IMG/VR virus record: IMGVR_UViG_3300025012_000049
Span: 1-64,000 of that record
From: a virus
Reading direction: 5' to 3' (one strand)
DNA length: 64,000 bases
Shown here: in pieces, positions 51,904-60,317 of the stretch
Position numbering within the stretch: the first letter of the stretch is position 1
Layout: each line of letters opens with the position of its first letter
The notes under the pieces: model-generated
The model's input: the letters and a program-made list of their open reading frames with translations, nothing else
The model's database searches: none
What the model was told of the DNA's origin: nothing
Position numbers and translations under genes: made by a program

Positions 51904-52166
51904 TCCATAAGTCCTTCCTTTCTCATATCAGCAAGCATTTTTTCCGTTCTTTTGGTTATATCTTTTTCTAATATTTCTATTTCCTCTTCTAGTTCCTCCA
52001 ATAGTTTTTCAGCATCCTCCAAGGTTTTACATTCATAATCTTCATTTAGTTTTTTCATAAGATGTTTTTTTTCAGCTTCAGACTCCCTTTGTTTTTCTTT
52101 TAATTGTTCTAACTGATCTTTAATACTCTCTAAACGTTTTCGTTCCTTGACTACATTGATAGCCAT
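51900..52166 (-). CDS. Coiled-coil protein, 88 aa
   Basis: Almost pure heptad-repeat helix (LEQLKEKQRESEAEKKHL, then EELEEEIEILEKDITKR). It sits immediately upstream of, and is coupled to, the Rad50 C-half, so it may lengthen the coil on that side. Confidence 0.7.
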   Translation of the reverse strand: MAINVVKERKRLESIKDQLEQLKEKQRESEAEKKHLMKKLNEDYECKTLEDAEKLLEELEEEIEILEKDITKRTEKMLADMRKEGLME

Positions 52167-52186
52167 AAAATACCTTTCTCCTTATA

Positions 52187-52903
52187 TTAAATAAACAAAT
52201 CGTCAAAGAATACTGGATAACGTAATTTAAATTCTTTAAGTAATGGAAGCATGACCTCCACCATTTGTGGATGGGGTTTACCTGTAGTACCCAATGCCCT
52301 TTGTTGCATTATCAAACGCCACTCCCTAAGATTTGCTGTAATACGAATTTTAGTAGCTAAAGAATTAGGAAGGACAGAACGAGCTTCTTGTGCTGTTGCT
52401 CCCATATTCAGCAACAACATATAGAAGTATTCTGCATAAAGACAAGCAATAAACCATGCGTCAAATTTAGACATTTTCAACATTGTTTCAGATGAAACAA
52501 GTTCCCATTTATTTTTTGAATCATTATAAATAGGAATAGGCAAGTCTACTGCTTTGGTAGGCAGGTCTTCTCTGTTAAAGAAGATGGGGGAAATTACTTT
52601 TATTTCATTGCCAAATTTATCTTTATTGTATGAGCAGAATCTTGTACTTTCATGGGAAAAAGAACAAATTCTATGACGGACTTGCTCATGTGAAATTCCT
52701 CGATCATTAATAAAGTCAACAGAAATAATACAATGTTCAAGTGGTGTGTAGTGACCTAGTTTCATTTTGGTTCTGATAAATTCTTCACTATCTCCTTTCG
52801 GTTCTGAAGCATAACAAATACGATAAGCACTTTCAATAATATGTAGCATCTCCTGATAAGACAAAGCTTGTACAATTTCAAATGAAGGATTTAATACTTG
52901 CAT
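52187..52903 (-). CDS. thyX: Flavin-dependent thymidylate synthase
   Basis: 238 residues with the ThyX signature RHRICSFSHESTR (76-88), plus HYTPLEHCIISVDF and LPNSLATKIRITANLREWRLIMQQR, where the last Arg/Gln residues bind flavin and dUMP. It makes dTMP from dUMP with NADPH and folate. It works with the dUTPase at 44648. Lies inside the SbcCD-like group. Confidence 0.94.
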   Translation of the reverse strand: MQVLNPSFEIVQALSYQEMLHIIESAYRICYASEPKGDSEEFIRTKMKLGHYTPLEHCIISVDFINDRGISHEQVRHRICSFSHESTRFCSYNKDKFGNEIKVISPIFFNREDLPTKAVDLPIPIYNDSKNKWELVSSETMLKMSKFDAWFIACLYAEYFYMLLLNMGATAQEARSVLPNSLATKIRITANLREWRLIMQQRALGTTGKPHPQMVEVMLPLLKEFKLRYPVFFDDLFI

Positions 52904-52945
52904 TGTGACTAAATCTCCCTTAATTAAAATAAAGTTTATTGTTTG

Positions 52946-53209
52946 TTACTCAGCTTTTTTTACTTCCTCTAATTTAGTAATAACGTGAATCATTTGCCGT
53001 TCAAAGTTTTTAAAGTTTTTATTAGGTACGCTAAATGGCCCCAATTTAAAAGTAATTAAATCAAGATGTCCCTCAAGAATAGCTTGTTCCTGTTTCTCAT
53101 ATATAATAAGGAAGAAGATATGTCTCTTGTGAACATATGTCACAATATCTTTGTTATTATTACTAGAATGTAAGGTATAATCTTTTTCAATCATCTGTTT
53201 AAATGTCAT
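52946..53209 (-). CDS. Hypothetical protein, 87 aa
   Basis: Small alpha/beta protein, no motif. Coupled to the nuclease gene by an ATGA overlap. Might be an accessory factor for the SbcCD-like complex; that is inference from position only. Confidence 0.6.
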   Translation of the reverse strand: MTFKQMIEKDYTLHSSNNNKDIVTYVHKRHIFFLIIYEKQEQAILEGHLDLITFKLGPFSVPNKNFKNFERQMIHVITKLEEVKKAE

Positions 53210-54126
53210 TTATTTTTCCTTTCTTCAACCTTTGCTAAGATATTTATTAGTAATTCTTTTAATTCATTATCTAAATCATCATCAAGCAACAGCCTGTTTA
53301 ATTCTTCCATAAAGGTTGAACTATATTTTCCACTTTGTTTAGATATAGCTTCGATGAATTTCTTTACATTTTCTGAATTATTCTCCTTATTAGCAAGATG
53401 CTTGGAAGATAAAACTTCTGTGAAAGGTTTAGCCGATTTTAAAGGAAATCTTTGAAAAATTCCAGATTTTAAATTTATTAAACAGATGGATGGATTTACT
53501 TTATCTTCAACATTAATACGAGATACTGGACCGGCATTGATAACCCTTGTATCTTTATATTTAAAACTATAAGGAATGTGCCAATGACCACATAAAATTA
53601 TCTCATATTGTTTAGACCAAGAACCAACAACATTAGCAAAAGATATATCATTAGCAATCCAATAATTTGATTGTTCTTGTTCTTTACTAATTACAGCTTT
53701 ATGGGATAAAAGAAGTTTAGATTTGTTATTTGTAATTTCTTGATCCCAATCTTGATAATCCCAAGATATACCATAATCATTTTTAAATTCAGAGATATGT
53801 TTAATGTTGGGGTTATTTTGTAATAACACTCCAAGAGAGGTTTGCTTCCATAGATTTAGCGAATGATAAAGTAAATCATGATTACCAAAAACACAATAAA
53901 GAGGGTTATTTAATTCATTAAGTATTTCTCCAAAACGATTGACAATGGAATTAGCAACAACTGAGACATGAAATAAATCACCACAAGAAATAATAGGGGT
54001 ATTTTTATCATTAGCAAATTTGACTATTTCTTCCCACTTATCCCATTGGGTTTCAGTCAAATCATCTAAACGCGCTATTGGGTTTTTTCCGGTAAGGTGT
54101 GCATCGCCTGCAAAGGTAATTAACAT
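53206..54126 (-). CDS. sbcD: Mre11/SbcD-like nuclease
   Basis: 306 residues. Calcineurin-type metal sites: GDAHL (Asp 8, His 10), GDLFH (Asp 50), GNHD (81-84), LLSHKA and GHWHIP. With the two Rad50 halves it should process DNA ends and hairpins in recombination-dependent replication. The C-terminal 70 residues are helical, likely the Rad50-binding part. Confidence 0.9.
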   Translation of the reverse strand: MLITFAGDAHLTGKNPIARLDDLTETQWDKWEEIVKFANDKNTPIISCGDLFHVSVVANSIVNRFGEILNELNNPLYCVFGNHDLLYHSLNLWKQTSLGVLLQNNPNIKHISEFKNDYGISWDYQDWDQEITNNKSKLLLSHKAVISKEQEQSNYWIANDISFANVVGSWSKQYEIILCGHWHIPYSFKYKDTRVINAGPVSRINVEDKVNPSICLINLKSGIFQRFPLKSAKPFTEVLSSKHLANKENNSENVKKFIEAISKQSGKYSSTFMEELNRLLLDDDLDNELKELLINILAKVEERKNK

Positions 54127-54144
54127 AATTAATCCTGAAACAAA

Positions 54145-55179
54145 TTAAAGTAATGGGCATTCACAACACATACCCATATTTTTTACCACTTCCTTTTTTT
54201 CTTTTTCTTTGTCTACCAAATCACTTTTTGTTTTGTTTAATTCACTGTTTAAATGTTTAAGTGCTACTGAGGTTTGTTGGACTTCATTATAGGCTGTTAC
54301 TTGTTCATTTAAGGCAGGAAGCAATTTTAGAATTTGCTTTGTTTCAGATAGATAAGATTCAAGAATTGTTGCTGGAATGTTCTCAGTGTCTTTCAACTTA
54401 TCCAATATGTCAACAAGATTTTGCTGCTGCTGAATATTTTCTTCAAAAGTCTTTATAAATTGCAGGGTTTCCTTTATATATGACAGGTATTGTTCAATAT
54501 CACATTTGCTTTTTTGTGTGTCCAATTTTTTTACTTTGGAAACTATTTCTTGTATGTCTGATATTTGTTCTTGTAATTCTTCTAATTGATTTTGTTTTCC
54601 TTTAGTATTTCTAGCTTGTAGTAATAAACTAACAACTGGTCTAAGTTCTTTTATTTTCCTTTTGTTATCATAGTTGTTTTCTTGCAAGCGTTTTAATTCA
54701 GATTTACTGTCTGATAATCTGGCTTTTATTTCTTTTATAATCTCTTCCTGTTCTTCCAGACCTGTTGATACTCCCAACTGTTTTGCGGCATTTCCAGAGG
54801 TATTTAAAATCAGAAAATGACCATCTAATTGTTTATGCCAGTTGATGGTTTTTAAAGGAAACAGTTTACGGATAGGTTGAGGAACGTCTTTATTGAAAGC
54901 TTTGAATAATTCTCCATTTAAATAATATTTTTTCTTTTTACGTTTAATAATGTTACCTTGGAAATCTTCAACAATTATTTCCATAGGTTGTTTGGAATTA
55001 TGTTTATGAAATATTTTATCTGCTCCCCTTGGTAAGTTTTCAAGAATTAAATAAAGTGCTCTAACAATAGCTGATTTACCTTGATCGGTTTCACCAATGA
55101 TAGCATTAATACCTTTGGTGAAATTTAATTGTTTTTCTTTGTGTTTCTGAAAGTTTTTAACAATCAGTTTTTTTAACAT
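54145..55179 (-). CDS. Rad50/SbcC N-terminal ATPase half with terminal zinc hook
   Basis: 344 residues. Walker A GETDQGKS (29-36) in a Rad50-type start (KLIVKNFQKHKEKQLNF); long coiled coil (about 150-335); the chain ends MCCECPLL, a CxxC hook like those at the Rad50 apex. There is no Walker B or signature; those are in the gene at 51268. Ending exactly at the hook suggests splitting at the hinge. Confidence 0.85.
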   Translation of the reverse strand: MLKKLIVKNFQKHKEKQLNFTKGINAIIGETDQGKSAIVRALYLILENLPRGADKIFHKHNSKQPMEIIVEDFQGNIIKRKKKKYYLNGELFKAFNKDVPQPIRKLFPLKTINWHKQLDGHFLILNTSGNAAKQLGVSTGLEEQEEIIKEIKARLSDSKSELKRLQENNYDNKRKIKELRPVVSLLLQARNTKGKQNQLEELQEQISDIQEIVSKVKKLDTQKSKCDIEQYLSYIKETLQFIKTFEENIQQQQNLVDILDKLKDTENIPATILESYLSETKQILKLLPALNEQVTAYNEVQQTSVALKHLNSELNKTKSDLVDKEKEKKEVVKNMGMCCECPLL

Positions 55180-55190
55180 TTGTATTCTCT

Positions 55191-55394
55191 TTAATTTTTA
55201 AAGTATTTTTGAATAATATCATCAATTATTTCATTAACAATATTTGTTTTATCAATTATGAATTGTTGTTGTGATAAATTATTAGCAAAAAGAAGAAGAA
55301 ATAAAGCTATTGCTGCTTCAATACTTGTTGTATAACCAAACCAAATAAAAGATGGTACACCTACAATTAATGCCACAATATCTCTTGCTTTCAT
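55191..55394 (-). CDS. Small membrane protein, 67 aa
   Basis: Start at 55394, which overlaps the upstream stop (ATGA). Two hydrophobic segments (about 5-21 and 26-41) then a charged amphipathic tail. Function unknown. Confidence 0.58.
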   Translation of the reverse strand: MKARDIVALIVGVPSFIWFGYTTSIEAAIALFLLLFANNLSQQQFIIDKTNIVNEIIDDIIQKYFKN

Positions 55395-55591
55395 TTTTCC
55401 CTTTCTTTTTCCCAAATAGGCCACCATACATAATATTTAGTTGCCCAATGTAATCCTTCCATACAACCTTTACAACCACTAGCATTCTGTCTTCTACGCT
55501 CTGCACAACGTTTCAAAGGGAAATTTGGTTTTCCTTTATTTACTTTATAATTTATTTTTTCTATATCTGGACAAACTATTTCATTTTTCAT
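55391..55591 (-). CDS. Cys-containing hypothetical protein, 66 aa
   Basis: RRRQNASGCKGCMEG with an earlier Cys pair hints at a small metal site. Aromatic/Trp-rich end (WATKYYVWWPIWE). No family. Coupled by overlap on both sides. Confidence 0.55.
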   Translation of the reverse strand: MKNEIVCPDIEKINYKVNKGKPNFPLKRCAERRRQNASGCKGCMEGLHWATKYYVWWPIWEKEREK

Positions 55592-55842
55592 TTGTGTAAA
55601 GAAATAACTTTAGAATCAAACTCTTCTTTTTGTTTATTTTCAAAATGTTGTATTGCATCAGCTTCAGGTTTACCACACTCTAAACATACCAAACCAATTA
55701 CTTTAAGAACACCTTCACTACCATCAGGACTTTGTAATTTAGAAACAAACTTCAATCTGGTAATTTGTGAAAATAAAATAGAACCACACGGGCAAGAAAT
55801 ATCTTTCAAATTATTTACATCGAATTGCATTTTTTGATTCAT
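55588..55842 (-). CDS. Zinc-ribbon protein, 84 aa
   Basis: CPCGS (residues 17-21) and CLECG (53-57) form a four-cysteine ribbon around a beta core. Overlaps the next gene by 4 bases. Function unknown. Confidence 0.62.
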   Translation of the reverse strand: MNQKMQFDVNNLKDISCPCGSILFSQITRLKFVSKLQSPDGSEGVLKVIGLVCLECGKPEADAIQHFENKQKEEFDSKVISLHK

Positions 55843-55843
55843 G

Positions 55844-56200
55844 TTACTTTCTCCTTAGTTTAATTTTATTATTTTTCTTTATCATCCAATATGGGTATAA
55901 CACTTTAAATTTAAACCATTCTCCAACTGTAATAAGATGTTGTAAATAAACTGCTGAAGGAAGTTGAGTCTCTCCAAATTCTGAAAATATAGTTATTTTA
56001 AGTTTAAAATCATTAGGTGGCATCCTTTCTTTATAATGATATTTTTTATTGTTTTCTAGTGGTGGTAATTTTTTGAACTGTTCATCATAAAACAATAATC
56101 GTTTATCGAGAAAATTATGAAAAGCATCTGCACCTTTATATTTTTCTTTTTTAAATAATTTAATCCTTTTTGGTTTTTTCTTCAGTATCAATTTTTTCAT
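55844..56200 (-). CDS. Hypothetical protein with basic N-terminus, 118 aa
   Basis: Begins MKKLILKKKPKRIKLFKK, a close match to the exonuclease start (MKKLNLKKIPKR). The rest is alpha/beta with no family. Overlaps the upstream gene by 41 bases in another frame. Confidence 0.6.
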   Translation of the reverse strand: MKKLILKKKPKRIKLFKKEKYKGADAFHNFLDKRLLFYDEQFKKLPPLENNKKYHYKERMPPNDFKLKITIFSEFGETQLPSAVYLQHLITVGEWFKFKVLYPYWMIKKNNKIKLRRK

Positions 56201-56654
56201 ATTCTTCTTCTTTTTTATATTTTAGCCATGCTTTATAGAAAATTGTTTCAAATAACAAACTACTGAAAGGAATATAATTCTCATTGAAACCATCAGTAAT
56301 TTGTTTAATTTTAGTAAAGGTGGAAATACTACCTGTTTCTAAATAACAATCTGGATAAAGCTCCACATGAAAATAACCTAGTTTTTCCGAAAACACTTCT
56401 ATATCAGTTTTATATATGTCTTGCCAAGGAAGAACTGTTACCAATTCTTTTTTTCTTTTATTAATAATTACTTTAACAATTTGGGTATCAGACAAATGAA
56501 CATAAGCCATTGTTCTTGTTTCAGTTAATTTTTTGAAATATTGAATTTTCTTAGTATCCTGAATAGCTTTTATAATTTCTTTTTTAGAAGCAATATCAGG
56601 ATGGATTCTTTCCAGATAACGTTGATTAGCATGATTGTTTTTAAATATATTCAT
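56160..56654 (-). CDS. Hypothetical protein, DUF4258/RelE-like N-terminus
   Basis: 164 residues. HANQRYLERIHPD ... KKEIIKAIQDTKKI ... TRTMAYVHLSDTQIVKVIINKRKKELVTVLPW resembles the small RelE-like/DUF4258 ribonuclease fold (His/Arg at the start, strands at the end). A Lys/Glu-rich C-terminus follows. Toxin-like activity is not shown. Confidence 0.5.
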   Translation of the reverse strand: MNIFKNNHANQRYLERIHPDIASKKEIIKAIQDTKKIQYFKKLTETRTMAYVHLSDTQIVKVIINKRKKELVTVLPWQDIYKTDIEVFSEKLGYFHVELYPDCYLETGSISTFTKIKQITDGFNENYIPFSSLLFETIFYKAWLKYKKEEEYEKIDTEEKTKKD

Positions 56655-56656
56655 GA

Positions 56657-56854
56657 TTATTTTTCCAATTCAAAAATGGCTAGACCATCTTCTTCATATC
56701 TAGTACGATAGAAAATTTTAATTTTATTATCTAAACAAAATAATCTGATTGCATCAATACCTTTTTGCACAGGTAGAATTGTATCTGCAAAGCCTTCTTC
56801 CCGCACAATTATTCTTTCTCGATTTATCTTTTTTTCTTCTGAGAATATAGACAT
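56657..56854 (-). CDS. Hypothetical protein, 65 aa
   Basis: Small charged alpha/beta protein; no motif seen. It follows its upstream neighbour by 5 bases and precedes the next by 2. Confidence 0.55.
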   Translation of the reverse strand: MSIFSEEKKINRERIIVREEGFADTILPVQKGIDAIRLFCLDNKIKIFYRTRYEEDGLAIFELEK

Positions 56855-56859
56855 TTTAT

Positions 56860-57057
56860 TTAGTCCTTTTGAATTATTTCCACGATCATCTTATATTTAT
56901 TAGTGTCACCCAAAATATTTGGCTCTATTGTTCTGATTGACCAATTAGTTTTACCATATTTTACATCCAGATAATTTTCAACATTACGTCTATTTAAAAT
57001 AGTTGGTTCATACTCAATATCTAATATTTTTACATTTTTTTCAGAAAGTATTTTCAT
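56860..57057 (-). CDS. Hypothetical protein, 65 aa
   Basis: Small alpha/beta protein, no motif seen. Three bases separate it from the upstream coiled-coil gene. Function unknown. Confidence 0.55.
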   Translation of the reverse strand: MKILSEKNVKILDIEYEPTILNRRNVENYLDVKYGKTNWSIRTIEPNILGDTNKYKMIVEIIQKD

Positions 57058-57060
57058 AGG

Positions 57061-57552
57061 TTATTCCTTGTCGAGTTCGCGGAGAGCGTTAATTAATTGT
57101 AAATCGTACCAATCATCATCATTTAAAGTTACAGCTATCGGTTTTACTGCTTCAACCACCCTCTCGTACTTGACAAGAAGGGCTTCGGCTTTCTCAGATC
57201 GTTTGTTTGCAGAAATAACATTACTGTTATCGCTATTCCCCTGTACCCATATCATTGCATTTAAACTGACAATTTTCTCGCTCGCTTCTGCCAATTCGGT
57301 TTCAAGACTGGCAATAATTGTAGATAGGTCAATAATGTGCATTTGTAGTGTATCTGTTTCAGCTTGTTTAAGCATATCAGATTGCTGTGATCTCACTAAT
57401 TGAGACTCTGCAAGTTCAGCACGGAGTTGGTCGATGACACAGTGTGGGCATTTAGTTGGGTTTCTAGCATTATCAACGCTGTCAATGAACCGCCAGTTGT
57501 GTTTTTTACACTGCCTAAATAGGCTGTATTTTTTCACGTCTTCCTCTGTCAT
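57061..57552 (-). CDS. Coiled-coil protein with Cys/His knuckle, 163 aa
   Basis: Start at 57552 with GAAAGAGAG upstream. CKKH (about residues 15-18) and CPHC (about 35-38) suggest a zinc knuckle, followed by a long coiled coil (QLRAELAESQLVRSQQ ... SLETELAEASEKIVSL). GC-richer codons than its neighbours point to another origin. Confidence 0.6.
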   Translation of the reverse strand: MTEEDVKKYSLFRQCKKHNWRFIDSVDNARNPTKCPHCVIDQLRAELAESQLVRSQQSDMLKQAETDTLQMHIIDLSTIIASLETELAEASEKIVSLNAMIWVQGNSDNSNVISANKRSEKAEALLVKYERVVEAVKPIAVTLNDDDWYDLQLINALRELDKE

Positions 57553-57566
57553 AACTCTCTTTCTTT

Positions 57567-57785
57567 CTATGTGTTCTGATGATTTATTAATCCACGAATA
57601 TAATTTATTGTGAACCAAATGGATACAGCAAACATTCCCCATAGTTTTTCTGACCAAGTTGAATATAGCCAAAAAGGTTGCCCACATAAACCGCAAATAA
57701 AGCCAAGTTTATGACGTTTACCAGCGAATGCCCATATAGAAGCACCAGACAAAATGAGAATTATTACTTGTGAAATATCTACCAT
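57567..57785 (-). CDS. Membrane protein, 72 aa
   Basis: Start at 57785 (AAGGA upstream). Membrane segments near residues 5-20, 27-43 and 49-63, with CGLCGQPFWLYSTW in the middle, a pattern seen in small phage membrane proteins. Function unknown. Confidence 0.58.
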   Translation of the reverse strand: MVDISQVIILILSGASIWAFAGKRHKLGFICGLCGQPFWLYSTWSEKLWGMFAVSIWFTINYIRGLINHQNT

Positions 57786-57789
57786 TATT

Positions 57790-57966
57790 TCAATCCTTAT
57801 CATCATTAAATATTGATATCACTCCACAAATAATCAAAATTATAAAAATAGTTGTACCTGTTATTATACCTACAAAACCCAAAGCTGAAGGATGTTTAAA
57901 ATTTATAAGATCATAAAAGAAAGCATAAACCCATGCAAAAATTAAAGCATTAATAATTTGTTTCAT
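57790..57966 (-). CDS. Small two-span membrane protein, 58 aa
   Basis: ATG at 57966 overlapping the upstream stop (ATGA), with GAGGTG before it; TGA at 57790. Hydrophobic stretches about 3-21 and 29-53, then NDDKD. Placed between two coupled genes, so likely real. Confidence 0.6.
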   Translation of the reverse strand: MKQIINALIFAWVYAFFYDLINFKHPSALGFVGIITGTTIFIILIICGVISIFNDDKD

Positions 57967-58652
57967 TTTACACCTCGATTTCTTTTATAAACAGTTCTTT
58001 TTAAATTAAAAACTATAAAAGGACATTGATAAATACCATTATCCATTTCTACTGTTTTTATTTTTCCCTTAGTCCACTCAAAAAATTTATAAAGGTTACA
58101 AACACTGATAGAAGGAAAACACATATTTTTTGAACAAAAATTCAATGTTAAAAATTCAAAATCAGGATAACCACATTTTCTAATAATGGTATTGAAAATA
58201 TCAGAATATAAGGAAATACATGGTTGTTTGTTATTTCTTCTAAAGATTAACATGGGTTCTTTAGAAGCTGCTAGAGCGTCTTTTTCACTTTGTTCCCAAA
58301 ATTGATAAAACATAGGCTTACCTTGGTTAGAATCAACCATATCCAAAATATCCCAATTGGTTATTTTAATAACTTCCTTACCATCATGTTTTTTAGCTTT
58401 AGATTTGGCTTTCTTAGCGTAACCTGTTTTTAGTTCTATAGAAAAGAAATCAGTTAATGGTTTTCCAAGGGGTGACTCGGCTTTAATATCACCAAAGTCA
58501 TCTATTTGAACATCTTTATTTCCCTTTCTTCGCATAGTGGCTCTAGCACCACTTGCAGATGTGCGCCAGAAAGTTGACTCCTCTTTATCTTCTGTGAACC
58601 ATAAAGATAATTGTTTACTTATTGACCCTTCAAAGTTTGCTCCTTTTGCCAT
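57963..58652 (-). CDS. PD-(D/E)XK nuclease, Holliday junction resolvase-like
   Basis: 229 residues. GANFEGSISKQLSLWF (Glu in helix 1), GDIKAESP (Asp) and FSIELKTGYAKK (the ExK signature) form the active site. SGARATMRRKG between them may touch DNA. Archaeal Hjc-type resolvases and phage recombination nucleases share this. It probably cuts branched DNA before packaging. Confidence 0.72.
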   Translation of the reverse strand: MAKGANFEGSISKQLSLWFTEDKEESTFWRTSASGARATMRRKGNKDVQIDDFGDIKAESPLGKPLTDFFSIELKTGYAKKAKSKAKKHDGKEVIKITNWDILDMVDSNQGKPMFYQFWEQSEKDALAASKEPMLIFRRNNKQPCISLYSDIFNTIIRKCGYPDFEFLTLNFCSKNMCFPSISVCNLYKFFEWTKGKIKTVEMDNGIYQCPFIVFNLKRTVYKRNRGVK

Positions 58653-58853
58653 TTATTCCTCCTCCACATTTTTAAGATAACCAAATTCAATACATATATT
58701 TCCAAAAGATAAGCTTATAGAATTTGAATATTTACTAATGGATACAAAGAGTGTTGGCAATAAAAAAATAGTATCTTCCATCTCCTCACTACAGTTGTCA
58801 AAAGCTGTTCTTTGGAAACTTACAAAGATGATATCAAAAATATAAAATTGCAT
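58653..58853 (-). CDS. Hypothetical protein, 66 aa
   Basis: Beta-rich, acidic end (NVEEE). No family. Starts 14 bases after the methyltransferase gene and ends directly at the nuclease start. Confidence 0.55.
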   Translation of the reverse strand: MQFYIFDIIFVSFQRTAFDNCSEEMEDTIFLLPTLFVSISKYSNSISLSFGNICIEFGYLKNVEEE

Positions 58854-58867
58854 TTTAAATACCTTTA

Positions 58868-59407
58868 TTATTTAATAAATACAGCTTTACCATTTTCAAT
58901 AATTTGACGTTCTGGACAAAATTCATCTATGGCTTTGGTAGCACCATCTAAACAACCATAATCATTAAAGTACATAATTCCACCAATTGTTAAAAAAGGA
59001 ATTAAAATTTGAATACAGTTTTTAATACTTTCATATTGGTCACAATCAATATGTGCAAAAGAAATATCAGGAAGAAAAATATCTTTAATTGTTTCTGGAA
59101 AAAACCCTTTAAATATTCTAGCTTCAGGAACCAATGATTTTACAGTTTCATAAGAACAATCGGAAAAATCACCCACATTATGAAGATCAATTCCTTCAGT
59201 TTTTTCAGGCATACCTTCAAAGGTATCAAATAGCCATAATTCAGTTTTCCTTTCTTTTGTTATCTCATTTAAATAATAAGCTGTTCCACCTTTATAAACA
59301 CCTACTTCAACAAATATACCATTATTAGGCGTTTGTTTGGCATATTTTAAAAGTATGGAAACATTTTCTGGTGATACTAAAGTCATTATCTCATTTGGAT
59401 TTAACAT
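58868..59407 (-). CDS. TylF/macrocin O-methyltransferase-like enzyme
   Basis: 179 residues from ATG 59407 (AAGGA upstream; longer reading runs inside the previous gene). GIFVEVGVYKGGTAYYL (SAM site), LWLFDTFEGMPEK and DISFAHIDCDQYESIKNCI match TylF-type sugar O-methyltransferases (metal site DxD-like). Another glycan-active enzyme; target unknown. Confidence 0.78.
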   Translation of the reverse strand: MLNPNEIMTLVSPENVSILLKYAKQTPNNGIFVEVGVYKGGTAYYLNEITKERKTELWLFDTFEGMPEKTEGIDLHNVGDFSDCSYETVKSLVPEARIFKGFFPETIKDIFLPDISFAHIDCDQYESIKNCIQILIPFLTIGGIMYFNDYGCLDGATKAIDEFCPERQIIENGKAVFIK

Positions 59408-59726
59408 GCAGTTTTCCTTGATGATAGATTGACCAACGAATATCATGTTTATATTCAAAACCATAAACAAAATCTCTGGCTTTTTCTGGCGATTCAAAAA
59501 CAATAAATCCAAATTCTGAATTAGATCCCAACATATATATTTTAAAATTATCTCGTTTCAAAATATTCAATGCCGGTATTTTATCAAAGGCATCTTTAGC
59601 ATCAAACAAAACCAATACGGTTATATGGTTATAAAAATAAAGACACCACAATGCCACCAAGTTTTCCAATGAATAAAATTGATAATTGCCACATTCACTG
59701 GATTTCAATTTTATTTTTGGCATCAT
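59391..59726 (-). CDS. Hypothetical protein, 111 aa
   Basis: Alpha/beta protein. Overlaps the methyltransferase start by 17 bases and its own start overlaps the next stop. No family recognised. Confidence 0.58.
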   Translation of the reverse strand: MMPKIKLKSSECGNYQFYSLENLVALWCLYFYNHITVLVLFDAKDAFDKIPALNILKRDNFKIYMLGSNSEFGFIVFESPEKARDFVYGFEYKHDIRWSIYHQGKLHVKSK

Positions 59727-60040
59727 TCATCCTCTGATTCTATATAGAATCTATCATCGTCAATTTTATAAATTTCCTGACCATCTCTAGTAATATAGGG
59801 TCTACCATTGGTTTCCAGATTAAGCAATTCCTCAGCTAATACAGGTTCATCATTGGGGAGAATAATACCATTATCCTTGTCTACATTGGAATAATAAAAA
59901 GAATCTTTCTCAGTGTAAATAACTAAATCTTCAGCTTTAGCAGAATTGCTAAAATAAAGAATTATAAAAAGCAATACTAGACCAAGTAAAGTAGTTAGCT
60001 GCAAAGCTGTAATCATACTTTTAATAATTTTTTCTTTCAT
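59723..60040 (-). CDS. Membrane-anchored or exported protein, 105 aa
   Basis: Basic start, one hydrophobic segment (about residues 12-31) ending NSAKAED, so a signal peptide or anchor, then an acidic periplasmic domain. Function unknown. Coupled to both neighbours by 4-base overlaps. Confidence 0.6.
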   Translation of the reverse strand: MKEKIIKSMITALQLTTLLGLVLLFIILYFSNSAKAEDLVIYTEKDSFYYSNVDKDNGIILPNDEPVLAEELLNLETNGRPYITRDGQEIYKIDDDRFYIESEDE

Positions 60041-60315
60041 AGACTTTCTCCTTTTTTAGAGAGAGTATATAAATCGTAATATTCAACATACCTGTTAAAG
60101 TCTTTATCTTTAGAAGTTACTTTTTCTAAGGCACCAACACTGATAAGATTATTGATTGAGTTTTTATTAATACGAATAGCGGTTCCTTTTATTTCATCAA
60201 TAATAACCCACATGAAAGTAAAACGATCCTGTTTCAAATACCATCCTTTTTTCAATTTATCAATTAAATTCCTTTGAGTTTCAGATAGCATATAAGGTTT
60301 GATTGTTTTATTCAT
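60037..60315 (-). CDS. Winged-helix-like small protein, 92 aa
   Basis: SETQRNLIDKLKKGWYLKQD...NSINNLISVGALEKV resembles a winged-helix (helix, helix, wing). Possibly a small regulator. It lies directly before the RecA-like gene's stop with 2 bases between. Confidence 0.5.
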   Translation of the reverse strand: MNKTIKPYMLSETQRNLIDKLKKGWYLKQDRFTFMWVIIDEIKGTAIRINKNSINNLISVGALEKVTSKDKDFNRYVEYYDLYTLSKKGESL

Positions 60316-60317
60316 AA

